In this document: in pieces, positions 1-4,915 of the stretch | Numbering within the stretch: the first letter of the stretch is position 1 | How the letters are laid out: each line of letters begins with the position of its first letter | NCBI GenBank assembly: GCA_030637775.1 | Contig: DAOWFY010000170.1 | Location: forward strand, 1 to 7,093 | Direction: 5' to 3' | DNA from: DAOVGU01 sp030637775 [NCBI: bacterium] | GTDB taxonomy: Bacteria > Ratteibacteria > UBA8468 | Length of the DNA: 7,093 nt | The notes under the pieces: generated by a model | The model's database searches: none | Told to the model about the DNA's origin: nothing | Seen by the model: the letters and a program-made list of their open reading frames with translations, nothing else | Program-made: the position numbers and the translations under genes

Positions 1-37
1 CCATTAACTATGAATAATATTTACCCTAACTCTTACC

Positions 38-61
38 TATGTGTCTGAACCCAGACATATA
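38..61 (+). other. Short hairpin upstream of the small basic ORF
   Basis: A stem of about 10 bp is formed by TATGTGTCTG (38-47) and CAGACATATA (52-61) around a 4-nt AACC loop, with one G-T pair. The bases after it (TGTTATTCT) are only moderately T-rich, so it could be a weak terminator of a gene to the left or a leader hairpin of the ORF starting at 83. Nothing in the sequence decides between these. Confidence 0.3.
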
Positions 62-82
62 TGTTATTCTAAAAGAGAAAAA

Positions 83-229
83 ATGAAAAGAAGATTTACC
101 TTAAAGATATTTAAATCAAAGAAGAGATACCTCTGGCCGCGAAGTCCGGTGACCAAAATCAAGGAGAGCGAAAAGATTTACCGCAGAGAGCGCGAAAAGG
201 AAAGGCTACGGAAGGAAGGAAAGGAATAG
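83..229 (+). CDS. Small highly basic protein, hypothetical (48 aa)
   Basis: The ORF encodes about 48 residues from ATG 83. A longer version from GTG 41 is possible, but that start lies inside a hairpin. The product is extremely rich in Lys and Arg, with a central PRSPVTKIKESEKIYRREREK segment. The pattern 'xPxTxxKxSxKxYxRxxxK' resembles, from memory, short conserved hypothetical proteins of many bacteria with no assigned role; I cannot confirm homology here. No membrane segment or signal peptide is visible. A weak purine stretch (AAAGAGA, 72-78) is the only possible ribosome-binding site. It ends 3 nt before the 3' end of the convergent tRNA-Val gene. It may be a real RNA- or ribosome-associated microprotein, or an A/G-rich stretch that is open by chance. 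Confidence 0.4.
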   Translation: MKRRFTLKIFKSKKRYLWPRSPVTKIKESEKIYRREREKERLRKEGKE

Positions 230-232
230 GAG

Positions 233-304
233 TGGGCGATGCTGGGCTCGAACCAGCGACTTCTACCGTGTGAAGGTAGCACTCTCCCACTGAGTTAATC
301 GCCC
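233..304 (-). tRNA. tRNA-Val, anticodon CAC
   Basis: Read on the minus strand the sequence folds into a complete cloverleaf of 72 nt. The acceptor stem GGGCGAT pairs with ATCGCCC (298-304 with 234-240) and the discriminator is A (233). The D arm is ACTC-AGTGGGA-GAGT, the anticodon arm CTACC-TTCACAC-GGTAG, the variable loop AAGTC, and the T arm GCTGG-TTCGAGC-CCAGC with the TTCGA signature. The loop TTCACAC puts CAC at positions 34-36, which reads GTG (valine). The 3' CCA is not encoded (the next bases are CTCC), so a CCA-adding enzyme must supply it. No intron, and no other tRNA is adjacent in the window. Confidence 0.95.
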
Positions 305-317
305 TTTAGGCAGTATT

Positions 318-347
318 AGAATAACATAAAAAGAAGAAAAAAATCAA
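318..347 (-). promoter_or_regulatory. Possible promoter of tRNA-Val
   Basis: On the minus strand TTGATT (347-342) and TATTCT (323-318) are 18 nt apart, and the -10-like box ends 13 nt before the tRNA. Each box matches the sigma70 consensus at only 4 of 6 positions and the region is A/T-rich, so a chance match is quite possible. Confidence 0.25.
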
Positions 348-385
348 AAAATAGAAAAATATTCTACGCTCTTTGCCCACTATAT

Positions 386-415
386 TTGACATCCCAAAAG
401 ACTCTATGTTATAAT
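386..415 (+). promoter_or_regulatory. Strong sigma70-type extended -10 promoter of the HU gene
   Basis: A perfect -35 box TTGACA (386-391) and a perfect -10 box TATAAT (410-415) are separated by 18 bp, with TG at 407-408 giving an extended -10 (TGTTATAAT). Transcription should begin near 422, leaving a leader of about 30 nt. A consensus promoter suits an abundant nucleoid protein. It may also feed the downstream que genes if the hairpin at 740-808 does not stop RNA polymerase. Confidence 0.85.
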
Positions 416-432
416 CCTTGCTATTAAAGGAA

Positions 433-443
433 GGGGAGGTGAT
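433..443 (+). promoter_or_regulatory. Shine-Dalgarno site of the HU gene
   Basis: GGGGAGGTGAT (433-443) is close to the full anti-SD complement and ends 8 nt before ATG 452. It fixes the HU start and, with the consensus promoter, indicates high expression. Confidence 0.85.
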
Positions 444-451
444 AACAAGAA

Positions 452-721
452 ATGAATAAAGGAGAATTGATTGAAGCAATGGCTAAAGTAACCTGCAGCA
501 AAGCAGAGGCAGCCAAGGCATTGGATGCGGCATTGGCCGCAATCAAGGGCTCTTTGAAGAAGGGCAAGCCGGTTACCCTAATCGGCTTTGGTACCTTTAA
601 GGTATCCAGAAGAAAGGCGAGAACCGGAAGAAATCCTCAGACCGGAAAACCGATCAAGATTCCCGCCAAGAAGGTTCCGGTATTTAAAGCAGGAGCAGCA
701 TTGAAGAAAGCGGTAAAGTAA
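452..721 (+). CDS. hup: HU-family DNA-binding protein (histone-like)
   Basis: The 89-residue product has the length and signature of HU/IHF proteins: small basic dimers that bend and compact DNA in the nucleoid without strict sequence specificity. The N-terminal helices (about 1-40, [11 protein letters not shown] then [14 protein letters not shown]) form the dimer body. The GFGTF motif (45-49) leads into the beta arm. [12 protein letters not shown] (about 54-65) carries the Asn-Pro tip whose proline intercalates into [23 protein letters not shown] completes the C-terminal helix. The lack of tail extensions favours HU over a specialised variant. Whether it is an IHF subunit cannot be settled from sequence alone, but nothing points to IHF. 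It has its own strong promoter and SD and lies upstream of queC on the same strand with a palindrome between. Confidence 0.96.
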   Translation: MNKGELIEAMAKVTCSKAEAAKALDAALAAIKGSLKKGKPVTLIGFGTFKVSRRKARTGRNPQTGKPIKIPAKKVPVFKAGAALKKAVK

Positions 722-728
722 GACCGAT

Positions 729-736
729 AGAGAGGG
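729..736 (+). promoter_or_regulatory. Displaced Shine-Dalgarno site of queC
   Basis: AGAGAGGG (729-736) is the only good SD between HU and queC. It is now 77 nt from ATG 814, because the palindrome 740-808 lies between them. With that palindrome removed the spacing would be 8 nt, an ideal distance. The inference is that this is the original queC ribosome-binding site. Confidence 0.55.
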
Positions 737-739
737 ATG

Positions 740-808
740 AGGGGTCAGGTCTCAACATTTAATAACCTATCACATAAATATTTTGTTAAATATTGAGACC
801 TGACCCCT
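740..808. repeat. REP-like palindromic element, copy 1 (between HU and queC)
   Basis: Two arms of about 26 nt (740-765 and 783-808) face each other around a 17-nt AT-rich loop. The left arm starts AGGGGTCAGGTCTCAAC and the right arm ends GAGACCTGACCCCT; in RNA the only imperfections are one C-A mismatch and one G-U pair. The outer 20 nt of the left arm are identical to copy 2 at 6918-6971, so this is a dispersed family and not an ordinary local hairpin. Such GGGGTCAGG palindromes resemble REP/BIME elements moved by Y1 (RAYT, IS200-like) transposases, but no transposase is in the window. There is no T-run after it, so it is not a typical intrinsic terminator. Confidence 0.85.
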
Positions 809-813
809 ATGTT

Positions 814-1488
814 ATGAAAAAAGCAATCGTTTTACTTTCGGGGGGAATTGATTCTTCAACTACCCTTTACTTAGCCAGACACAAGGGCTACAAGACCTTG
901 TGTCTGATTTTTGACTACCATCAGAGGCACAAGAAGGAGATAGAGTCGGCTAAAGCCATTGCTAAAAGCACCAATAGCGACTATAAGATAATAAGGATTC
1001 TTCTGCCGGAGGGAGGAAGTTCTCTTCTAAATCCAGATATATCACTTGCTATCGGTAAGGAGAAGATCCCTTCCACCTATGTCCCCGCCAGGAACATCAT
1101 ATTTTTAGCCTACGCTGCCTCCTATGCTGAGGCCTGGGGAGCCCGTGTAATATTTATCGGGGTAAATCAAGTAGATTATAGTGGTTACCCTGATTGCCGC
1201 GAGAGCTTTATCCGTACTTTCAACCAGATGATTAAGGTAGGAACCAAATCCTGGACACAAAAGAGAAAAGATATGAAGGTAATTGCTCCTCTGATGAAGA
1301 TGACCAAGGGAGAGATAATTAAATTGGGAGTGAAATTAGAGGTTCCTTACCATCTTACCTGGTCCTGCTACGAAGGAAAGGGAAAGCCCTGTCTTAAATG
1401 CGATTCCTGCAAATTCCGTCTTAAAGGATTCCGGGAGGCGAGGGTAGAAGACCCTCTCCTAACCGATGGAAAAGGCAAAGGTCTCTGA
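814..1488 (+). CDS. queC: 7-cyano-7-deazaguanine (preQ0) synthase QueC
   Basis: QueC uses ATP and ammonia to convert 7-carboxy-7-deazaguanine to preQ0, the cytosolic precursor of tRNA queuosine. The 224-residue product starts MKKAIVLLSGGIDSSTT with the PP-loop ATP pyrophosphatase motif SGGIDSS (9-15). The C-terminal zinc motif is complete: C185, C193, C196 and C199 in SCYEGKGKPCLKCDSC. Length matches the family. ATG 814 is chosen because the PP-loop normally lies within the first ten residues; a TTG at 793 would place the start inside the palindrome. No SD lies directly upstream; the best one is beyond the hairpin at 729-736. The 3' end overlaps queE by 23 nt, suggesting translational coupling. 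No preQ1 riboswitch-like fold is visible upstream. Confidence 0.95.
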   Translation: MKKAIVLLSGGIDSSTTLYLARHKGYKTLCLIFDYHQRHKKEIESAKAIAKSTNSDYKIIRILLPEGGSSLLNPDISLAIGKEKIPSTYVPARNIIFLAYAASYAEAWGARVIFIGVNQVDYSGYPDCRESFIRTFNQMIKVGTKSWTQKRKDMKVIAPLMKMTKGEIIKLGVKLEVPYHLTWSCYEGKGKPCLKCDSCKFRLKGFREARVEDPLLTDGKGKGL

Positions 1489-2146
1489 ACTCTTCTCCTC
1501 CATCCAGGGAGAGGGGTTATACGTAGGCAGAAAGGAAATATTTATTCGCTTTTCTGGTTGTAACCTCAACTGTGTTTTCTGTGACGTTAATAATAAGAAG
1601 GGAGAATTTTATACTGTTGAGGAACTGGTGGAAGAGATTAAGAGAATTAACAGAGAGGCAAAATGGCTCACTTTAACCGGAGGAGAGCCTCTTCTCTGGT
1701 GCGATTTCCTAAAGGAATTTCTTCCTCTTCTAAAGAATGAAGAACTGAAGATAAATCTGGAAACCAATGGAACTATGCCCGAGAAATTCAGAAAAATAAA
1801 GGATTTGATAGATATTGTGGCCTTAGATTTTAAGTTACCCAGCTCAACTGCAGAGAAACCTTTCTGGAAAAAACACCAGCAATTCTTAAATCTGGCTAAA
1901 GAGAAGTCCTTCGTTAAGGTTGTCATCACCGCTAAAACAATTTCCGAGGATCTAAAAAAAGCGGTAAAAATAATTTCCGAGATTGATCAGGAAATTCCTC
2001 TTATCTTACAACCGGTTACACCTCATAGAAAATTTAGAGCCGTAGCTCCGATGAAGAAAGTTTTGAAATTTCAGGAGCAGGCCCTCAAATTCCTCACTGA
2101 TGTGAGGGTAATACCCCAGATACACAAATTCCTGAAGTTGAGGTAA
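1466..2146 (+). CDS. queE: 7-carboxy-7-deazaguanine synthase QueE (radical SAM)
   Basis: QueE is a radical S-adenosylmethionine enzyme that contracts 6-carboxy-5,6,7,8-tetrahydropterin to 7-carboxy-7-deazaguanine, the step before QueC. The 226-residue product has the family N-terminus SELFSSIQGEG (7-17), an RFSGCNLNCVFCD segment with a CxxxCxxC [4Fe-4S] cluster motif (C32, C36, C39), and the SAM-binding TGGEP (71-75). It ends with the usual RVIPQIHKFLKLR tail. The start at 1466 is supported because SIQGEG must be near the N-terminus and no earlier in-frame start fits. No strong SD precedes it; the 23-nt overlap with queC implies coupled translation. The partner enzyme QueD is not in the window. 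Confidence 0.95.
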   Translation: MEKAKVSELFSSIQGEGLYVGRKEIFIRFSGCNLNCVFCDVNNKKGEFYTVEELVEEIKRINREAKWLTLTGGEPLLWCDFLKEFLPLLKNEELKINLETNGTMPEKFRKIKDLIDIVALDFKLPSSTAEKPFWKKHQQFLNLAKEKSFVKVVITAKTISEDLKKAVKIISEIDQEIPLILQPVTPHRKFRAVAPMKKVLKFQEQALKFLTDVRVIPQIHKFLKLR

Positions 2147-2152
2147 AAGGAG
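2147..2152 (+). promoter_or_regulatory. Shine-Dalgarno site of queF
   Basis: AAGGAG directly after the queE stop codon lies 5 nt before ATG 2158. It fixes the queF start and shows independent ribosome loading within the operon. Confidence 0.75.
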
Positions 2153-2157
2153 CCAAA

Positions 2158-2553
2158 ATGAAATTGAGTAAAGAGTATGATCGGTTGCAGAAAAATATAA
2201 GAAAGGTAAAGAAACCTCCGATAGAGGTCTGGAGCAACAAATATCCGGATAAAAAATGCATCGTTACCATTGAAATTTCTGAGTTCACCTGTCTTTGCCC
2301 CAAGACCGCTCTTCCCGATTTCGCCACCATCATTATAAAATACATTCCCGATAAATACTGCGTGGAACTGAAGTCTTTCAAATATTACCTTCTCTCCTAC
2401 CGGAATGTAGGGATATTTCATGAGCATGCCATCAATAGGATTTTAGATGATTTTGTTCACGCCTGCCATCCACGCTGGACCAACATCATCGGGGAATTTA
2501 ACCCCCGCGGAGGAATCAAAACCACCGTAACTCGAGAGTATAAAAGAAAATAG
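2158..2553 (+). CDS. queF: NADPH-dependent preQ0 reductase QueF, short YkvM-type
   Basis: QueF reduces the nitrile of preQ0 to the amine preQ1 using NADPH; preQ1 is then inserted into tRNA by Tgt. The single-domain T-fold protein has 131 residues, shorter than Bacillus-type QueF (about 165) and far shorter than the two-domain E. coli form. The active-site segment EFTCLCPKTALPDFATI (42-58) has the conserved catalytic Cys (C47) and Asp (D54). The QueF signature ELKSFKYY (70-77) and the substrate-binding FHE (87-89) follow. The fold ends FNPRGGIKTTV near the C-terminus as expected. It is 11 nt after queE and completes the preQ0-to-preQ1 part of the pathway. T-fold relatives such as FolE and QueD are excluded by the Cys and ELKS motifs. 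Confidence 0.95.
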   Translation: MKLSKEYDRLQKNIRKVKKPPIEVWSNKYPDKKCIVTIEISEFTCLCPKTALPDFATIIIKYIPDKYCVELKSFKYYLLSYRNVGIFHEHAINRILDDFVHACHPRWTNIIGEFNPRGGIKTTVTREYKRK

Positions 2554-2693
2554 TCATAATGAAGGGAGTGGAGGAAGTAAATTGACAGAGGATTTAAAAT
2601 AAAGTTGTACTAAATTATAAGAAATTATAAAATACCCTCAATGATCCACTTATTATGCAAATCAAGAAATTTTATAATAGGAGATTATAAATC
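2554..2693 (+). promoter_or_regulatory. AT-rich gap carrying signals for the downstream gene pair
   Basis: This 140-bp gap is clearly more A/T-rich than the que genes. An SD-like AGGAG (2679-2683) lies 10 nt before ATG 2694. Several partial promoter boxes exist: TTGACA at 2582-2587, TTGTAC 2605-2610 with TATAAA 2626-2631 (15-nt spacer), and TATAAT 2673-2678. None has both boxes at good spacing, so an individual promoter cannot be assigned. No clear operator palindrome for autoregulation was seen. Confidence 0.35.
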
Positions 2694-3320
2694 ATGAAAG
2701 CAGAAAAGAAGGCAAATATTCGGTTTGCATTCAACGTGAAGAAGTTTGTTAATGCTATGGCTTTATTCGCCCAAGAAGTAAATAAATTAGATAAACTGAA
2801 AGCTGCAAAACTTCTTTATTTTGCGGATAAACATCATTTGGTAAGATACGGACGGCCAATTTTTGGTGATCGATATCACAGTCTTGATTACGGACCAGTT
2901 CCTTCTCTTTGTTTAGATATTATGAATGAAGTTTTACAACCTTTAGATGAAATTTCAATGCGAACTCCGTACAAAAATATATTTGAGCGAAAACTTAAAG
3001 TATCTAAACCTAAAGACCACCCTTATCCTTGTTTCAAGAAAGTAGAAGATCCTGACATGGAAGTATTTTCTCAATCAGAAATTGAATCTTTAAAAGCAAC
3101 AATTGCCAAATATGGCAAGAAAACCGGCGGTAAACTCATTGACTTATGCCATGAGGAAGCAACATGGTTAAAAACGAGAGGAAGTGAAAATCCAGACCCA
3201 GAAATTGACTACCGGCTATTTTTTAAAAATAGTCCTGAAGCAGAGCCTGGTGTTTTAGAATTAATGGAAGCTTCTCAAGAAGATAGAGATTTTATTAAGC
3301 ATCTTCAGAATGAAACTTGA
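2694..3320 (+). CDS. Panacea-domain (DUF4065, SocA-like) protein, probable antitoxin
   Basis: The 208-residue product carries a Panacea domain, seen as FNVKKFVNAMALFAQ then LKAAKLLYFADKHHLVRYGRPIFGDRYHSLDYGPVP (about 13-70), the region where the family has KLxKLLYFADxxHL...YGRPIxGDxYxxxxxGPVP. The C-terminal part (about 120-208) is charged and helical and probably holds the toxin-specific surface. In characterised systems Panacea proteins neutralise unrelated toxin types (PanA antitoxins), and Caulobacter SocA is a proteolytic adaptor antitoxin. The overlap of its last 11 nt with the next small gene is the usual antitoxin-first layout. The gene is AT-richer than its neighbours, consistent with horizontal acquisition. 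The family is clear; the antitoxin role is inferred from context. Confidence 0.85.
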   Translation: MKAEKKANIRFAFNVKKFVNAMALFAQEVNKLDKLKAAKLLYFADKHHLVRYGRPIFGDRYHSLDYGPVPSLCLDIMNEVLQPLDEISMRTPYKNIFERKLKVSKPKDHPYPCFKKVEDPDMEVFSQSEIESLKATIAKYGKKTGGKLIDLCHEEATWLKTRGSENPDPEIDYRLFFKNSPEAEPGVLELMEASQEDRDFIKHLQNET

Positions 3321-3735
3321 TAGCTCCTTTGACCAGATATTTCAACAAGGTTCTGTCCTGAAGTATTCTAAATTTCTACTATCTGATGGAAGACGCAAGC
3401 CCAAAATTTTTGTAATACTTAATAAAAATCCAACCCACAATTTAATGCGCTGTGTGCTAACTACCTCCCAATTCAATTTTTATAATAAGTCTCCACAATG
3501 GAAAAAAGATCAGTTCGTTTTAATTCCAGCTGGATCTGTTTCTTTTCTTCCTGTAAAAACATTTATAAACTGTGAGGTTACATATACATTACCCAAATCG
3601 AAATTGGTAGAGGCTTATCGAAAACAGAAATTGGAGAGTTTTGGTATTTTGCCTAAAAAGTTTCTCGATAAAGTTATCGATATTATAAGAAGTTCAATCC
3701 TTATCGAAACAGAGGTTAAGAAAGCTATTCTGTAA
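3310..3735 (+). CDS. Small PemK/MazF-like protein, probable toxin paired with Panacea
   Basis: The 141-residue protein has the outline of the PemK/MazF SH3-like barrel: an early GSVLKY strand (14-19), then SDGRRKPKIFVILNK (25-39) where MazF has a basic loop and the RPVLVV-type strand, then MRCVLTTSQ (46-54) equivalent to the VxxxPxTS strand. A terminal helix, LPKKFLDKVIDIIRS, matches the family ending. MazF/PemK toxins are ribonucleases that cut mRNA, but catalytic residues cannot be assigned confidently by eye, so RNase activity is inference. ATG 3310 overlaps the upstream stop by 11 nt, implying coupling. There is no membrane segment. If the fold assignment is wrong it remains the most likely partner of the Panacea protein. 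Confidence 0.65.
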   Translation: MKLDSSFDQIFQQGSVLKYSKFLLSDGRRKPKIFVILNKNPTHNLMRCVLTTSQFNFYNKSPQWKKDQFVLIPAGSVSFLPVKTFINCEVTYTLPKSKLVEAYRKQKLESFGILPKKFLDKVIDIIRSSILIETEVKKAIL

Positions 3736-3797
3736 ACCTCAACTTTTCTACTGCTCCCTCCAAATACTCCAGTTCCAAGCAGCTAAATCATCGCTGT

Positions 3798-4766
3798 CTA
3801 AACTATTATCTTTTCCACAACAAATACGCGGGTAGGGAAGCCTACCAGTTTGGAAACAGTGAGATTTCCATCGCCAGATAGAACTCTGGTTTTTGCCCTT
3901 TCTACGGGGAGAGAATGAATTCCAGCCTGAAAATGCATATGGGATAAAATTGTCGTTCCCGGGGGTCCATTATAGACCACCATATATTCTGGTGCGTTCA
4001 AAACAAATTCTACCATTATCCGAATCTCATTTTTATCAATGAACTGATAAGTATGTTTTTCATTCACGATAACAATGTGATGGTCATAGTAAGGGTAGGG
4101 GTTAGCCGAGATAATATAGCCATTCCAGGGGTAATCTTCCCTTCCTTTTTCGTAAGAGCAATAGGGGCATTCCTCCTCTCCCTTCTTTCTTTTCTCCACT
4201 AACGAAAAGCTCACAATCGATTTTCTTCTTCCATTATATTGAACCTCAATCAAACCATCCTCATACGATTTAGTTTCTATTCCCTTGAGACATTCCTCTC
4301 GCACAAATCCATTCTTAATCCCCTTTTTCCAGAGGGTATCGACCTTCTCGGCTAAAAAAGGAAATTTCAGGCCTTGCCTGCCGGAAGGCAGATTAAAATT
4401 CTCACTTTTGTCCTTTATTTTTTTGTCTTTTAGATACTCATCGACAAATTTGAGGTCTTCTTCAGAACTGCTCACATAATTAAGGGCTTCTCTCACATTT
4501 TTATCATCAGAAAATTCAAAGACATCTTTATCCACCGTTATCACAAGACCGGCCATTTCTGAAGAACCGGGCTTGATTGTCTTGTCCTTATCATGGAAGT
4601 GGTCAATATAATTTTTCGGAAGTCTCGTCCACCGGGGAAAAAGAAAGGCACGTAGGCGGTGATTCCGACAGGCGACAATGACATTAATGATCTTTGTTTT
4701 CTCATTACTCAGAAGAAGATTAACCAAATTTCCTACCGTCTCTACAAATCCCATTTTCTTTTCCAT
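3798..4766 (-). CDS. GalT/HIT-superfamily protein related to DUF4922 and GDP-L-galactose phosphorylase, apparently circularly permuted
   Basis: The 322-residue product carries a GalT-type active site near its C-terminus: HMHFQ (H276, H278, Q280) after VVYNGPPGTTILS, and a CPYC pair (C200, C203) with H238, matching the zinc and catalytic layout of hexose-1-phosphate uridylyltransferases (H278 the likely nucleotidylated residue). IEVQYNGRRKSIVSF, NPYPYYDHHIVIVNEKHT and HFQAG resemble DUF4922 proteins and plant VTC2. Residues 6-115 (FVETVGNLVNLLL, INVIVACRNHRLRAFLFPR, SSEMAGLVITVDKDVFE) resemble the part that normally follows HxHxQ, so the order looks swapped. A short repeat encodes LPSGRQG (126-132) in the linker. 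It probably transfers or phosphorolyses a nucleotide-sugar or dinucleotide; substrate unknown. No SD precedes ATG 4764-4766; M5 is an alternative start. Confidence 0.75.
   Translation of the reverse strand: MEKKMGFVETVGNLVNLLLSNEKTKIINVIVACRNHRLRAFLFPRWTRLPKNYIDHFHDKDKTIKPGSSEMAGLVITVDKDVFEFSDDKNVREALNYVSSSEEDLKFVDEYLKDKKIKDKSENFNLPSGRQGLKFPFLAEKVDTLWKKGIKNGFVREECLKGIETKSYEDGLIEVQYNGRRKSIVSFSLVEKRKKGEEECPYCSYEKGREDYPWNGYIISANPYPYYDHHIVIVNEKHTYQFIDKNEIRIMVEFVLNAPEYMVVYNGPPGTTILSHMHFQAGIHSLPVERAKTRVLSGDGNLTVSKLVGFPTRVFVVEKIIV
4375..4390. repeat. Short GC-rich palindromic repeat in the linker of the GalT-like gene
   Basis: TGCCTGCCGGAAGGCA is a near-palindrome (two mismatched positions) centred on CCGG. 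On the coding strand its neighbourhood gives the peptide LPSGRQG, foreign in composition to the Lys/Glu-rich linker around it. I recall similar LPAGRQG-type insertions scattered through genomes of uncultured bacteria, which would make this a dispersed element tolerated in frame; that is memory, not tested here. Confidence 0.5.
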
Positions 4767-4775
4767 TTTGACACT

Positions 4776-4914
4776 GAGGCGAGGAAGTTCCCTGAAGCGT
4801 GCCTTGTTGGCGACAAGCGGGCATGGTGTCCGAAGGACGAGCGAGGAGCAACGAGAGTGAAGATTTCCTCGCTGGGGAAATCAAACGTGCCGCTGAAGGA
4901 AACTTCCGAGCCTC
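4776..4914. mobile_element. MITE-like 139-bp inverted-repeat element between priA and the GalT-like gene
   Basis: The two ends (4776-4799 and 4891-4914) are inverted copies matching at 19 of 24 positions without gaps, sharing GAGGC, GGAAGTT, CCT and AGCG blocks. Inside are smaller hairpins: CTTGT/ACAAG (4803-4817), GTCC/GGAC (4828-4838), and GATTTCC/GGAAATC (4862-4882). It holds no plausible gene. It fills nearly the whole gap, starting 1 nt after the priA stop and ending 9 nt before the GalT-like start. The structure suits a non-autonomous transposable element or a composite of nested small repeats. No flanking target duplication is obvious and no transposase is present. None of the hairpins is followed by a T-run, so it is not a clear terminator. 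Confidence 0.55.
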
Positions 4915-4915
4915 T

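Noticed and set aside
740-808. Intrinsic terminator after the HU gene
   Set aside because: The stem is long, but the downstream bases (TATGTTATG) contain no T-run, and the same sequence recurs at 6918-6971 in another context, so it is better read as a dispersed repeat.
722-813. PreQ1 riboswitch upstream of queC
   Set aside because: The gap is almost entirely the REP-like palindrome. No C-rich/A-rich H-type pseudoknot with an SD sequestering arm was found.
793-813. TTG start for QueC seven codons upstream of ATG 814
   Set aside because: It lies inside the right arm of the palindrome and gives residues (RPDPYV) encoded by the repeat. The PP-loop position favours ATG 814.
1609-2427. Minus-strand ORFs across queE and queF
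   Set aside because: They are antisense to two well-supported enzymes and have no recognisable motif or ribosome-binding site.
3736-3797. Bidirectional terminator between the convergent toxin-like and GalT-like genes
   Set aside because: No stem of useful length with a T-run on either strand was found in these 62 bases.
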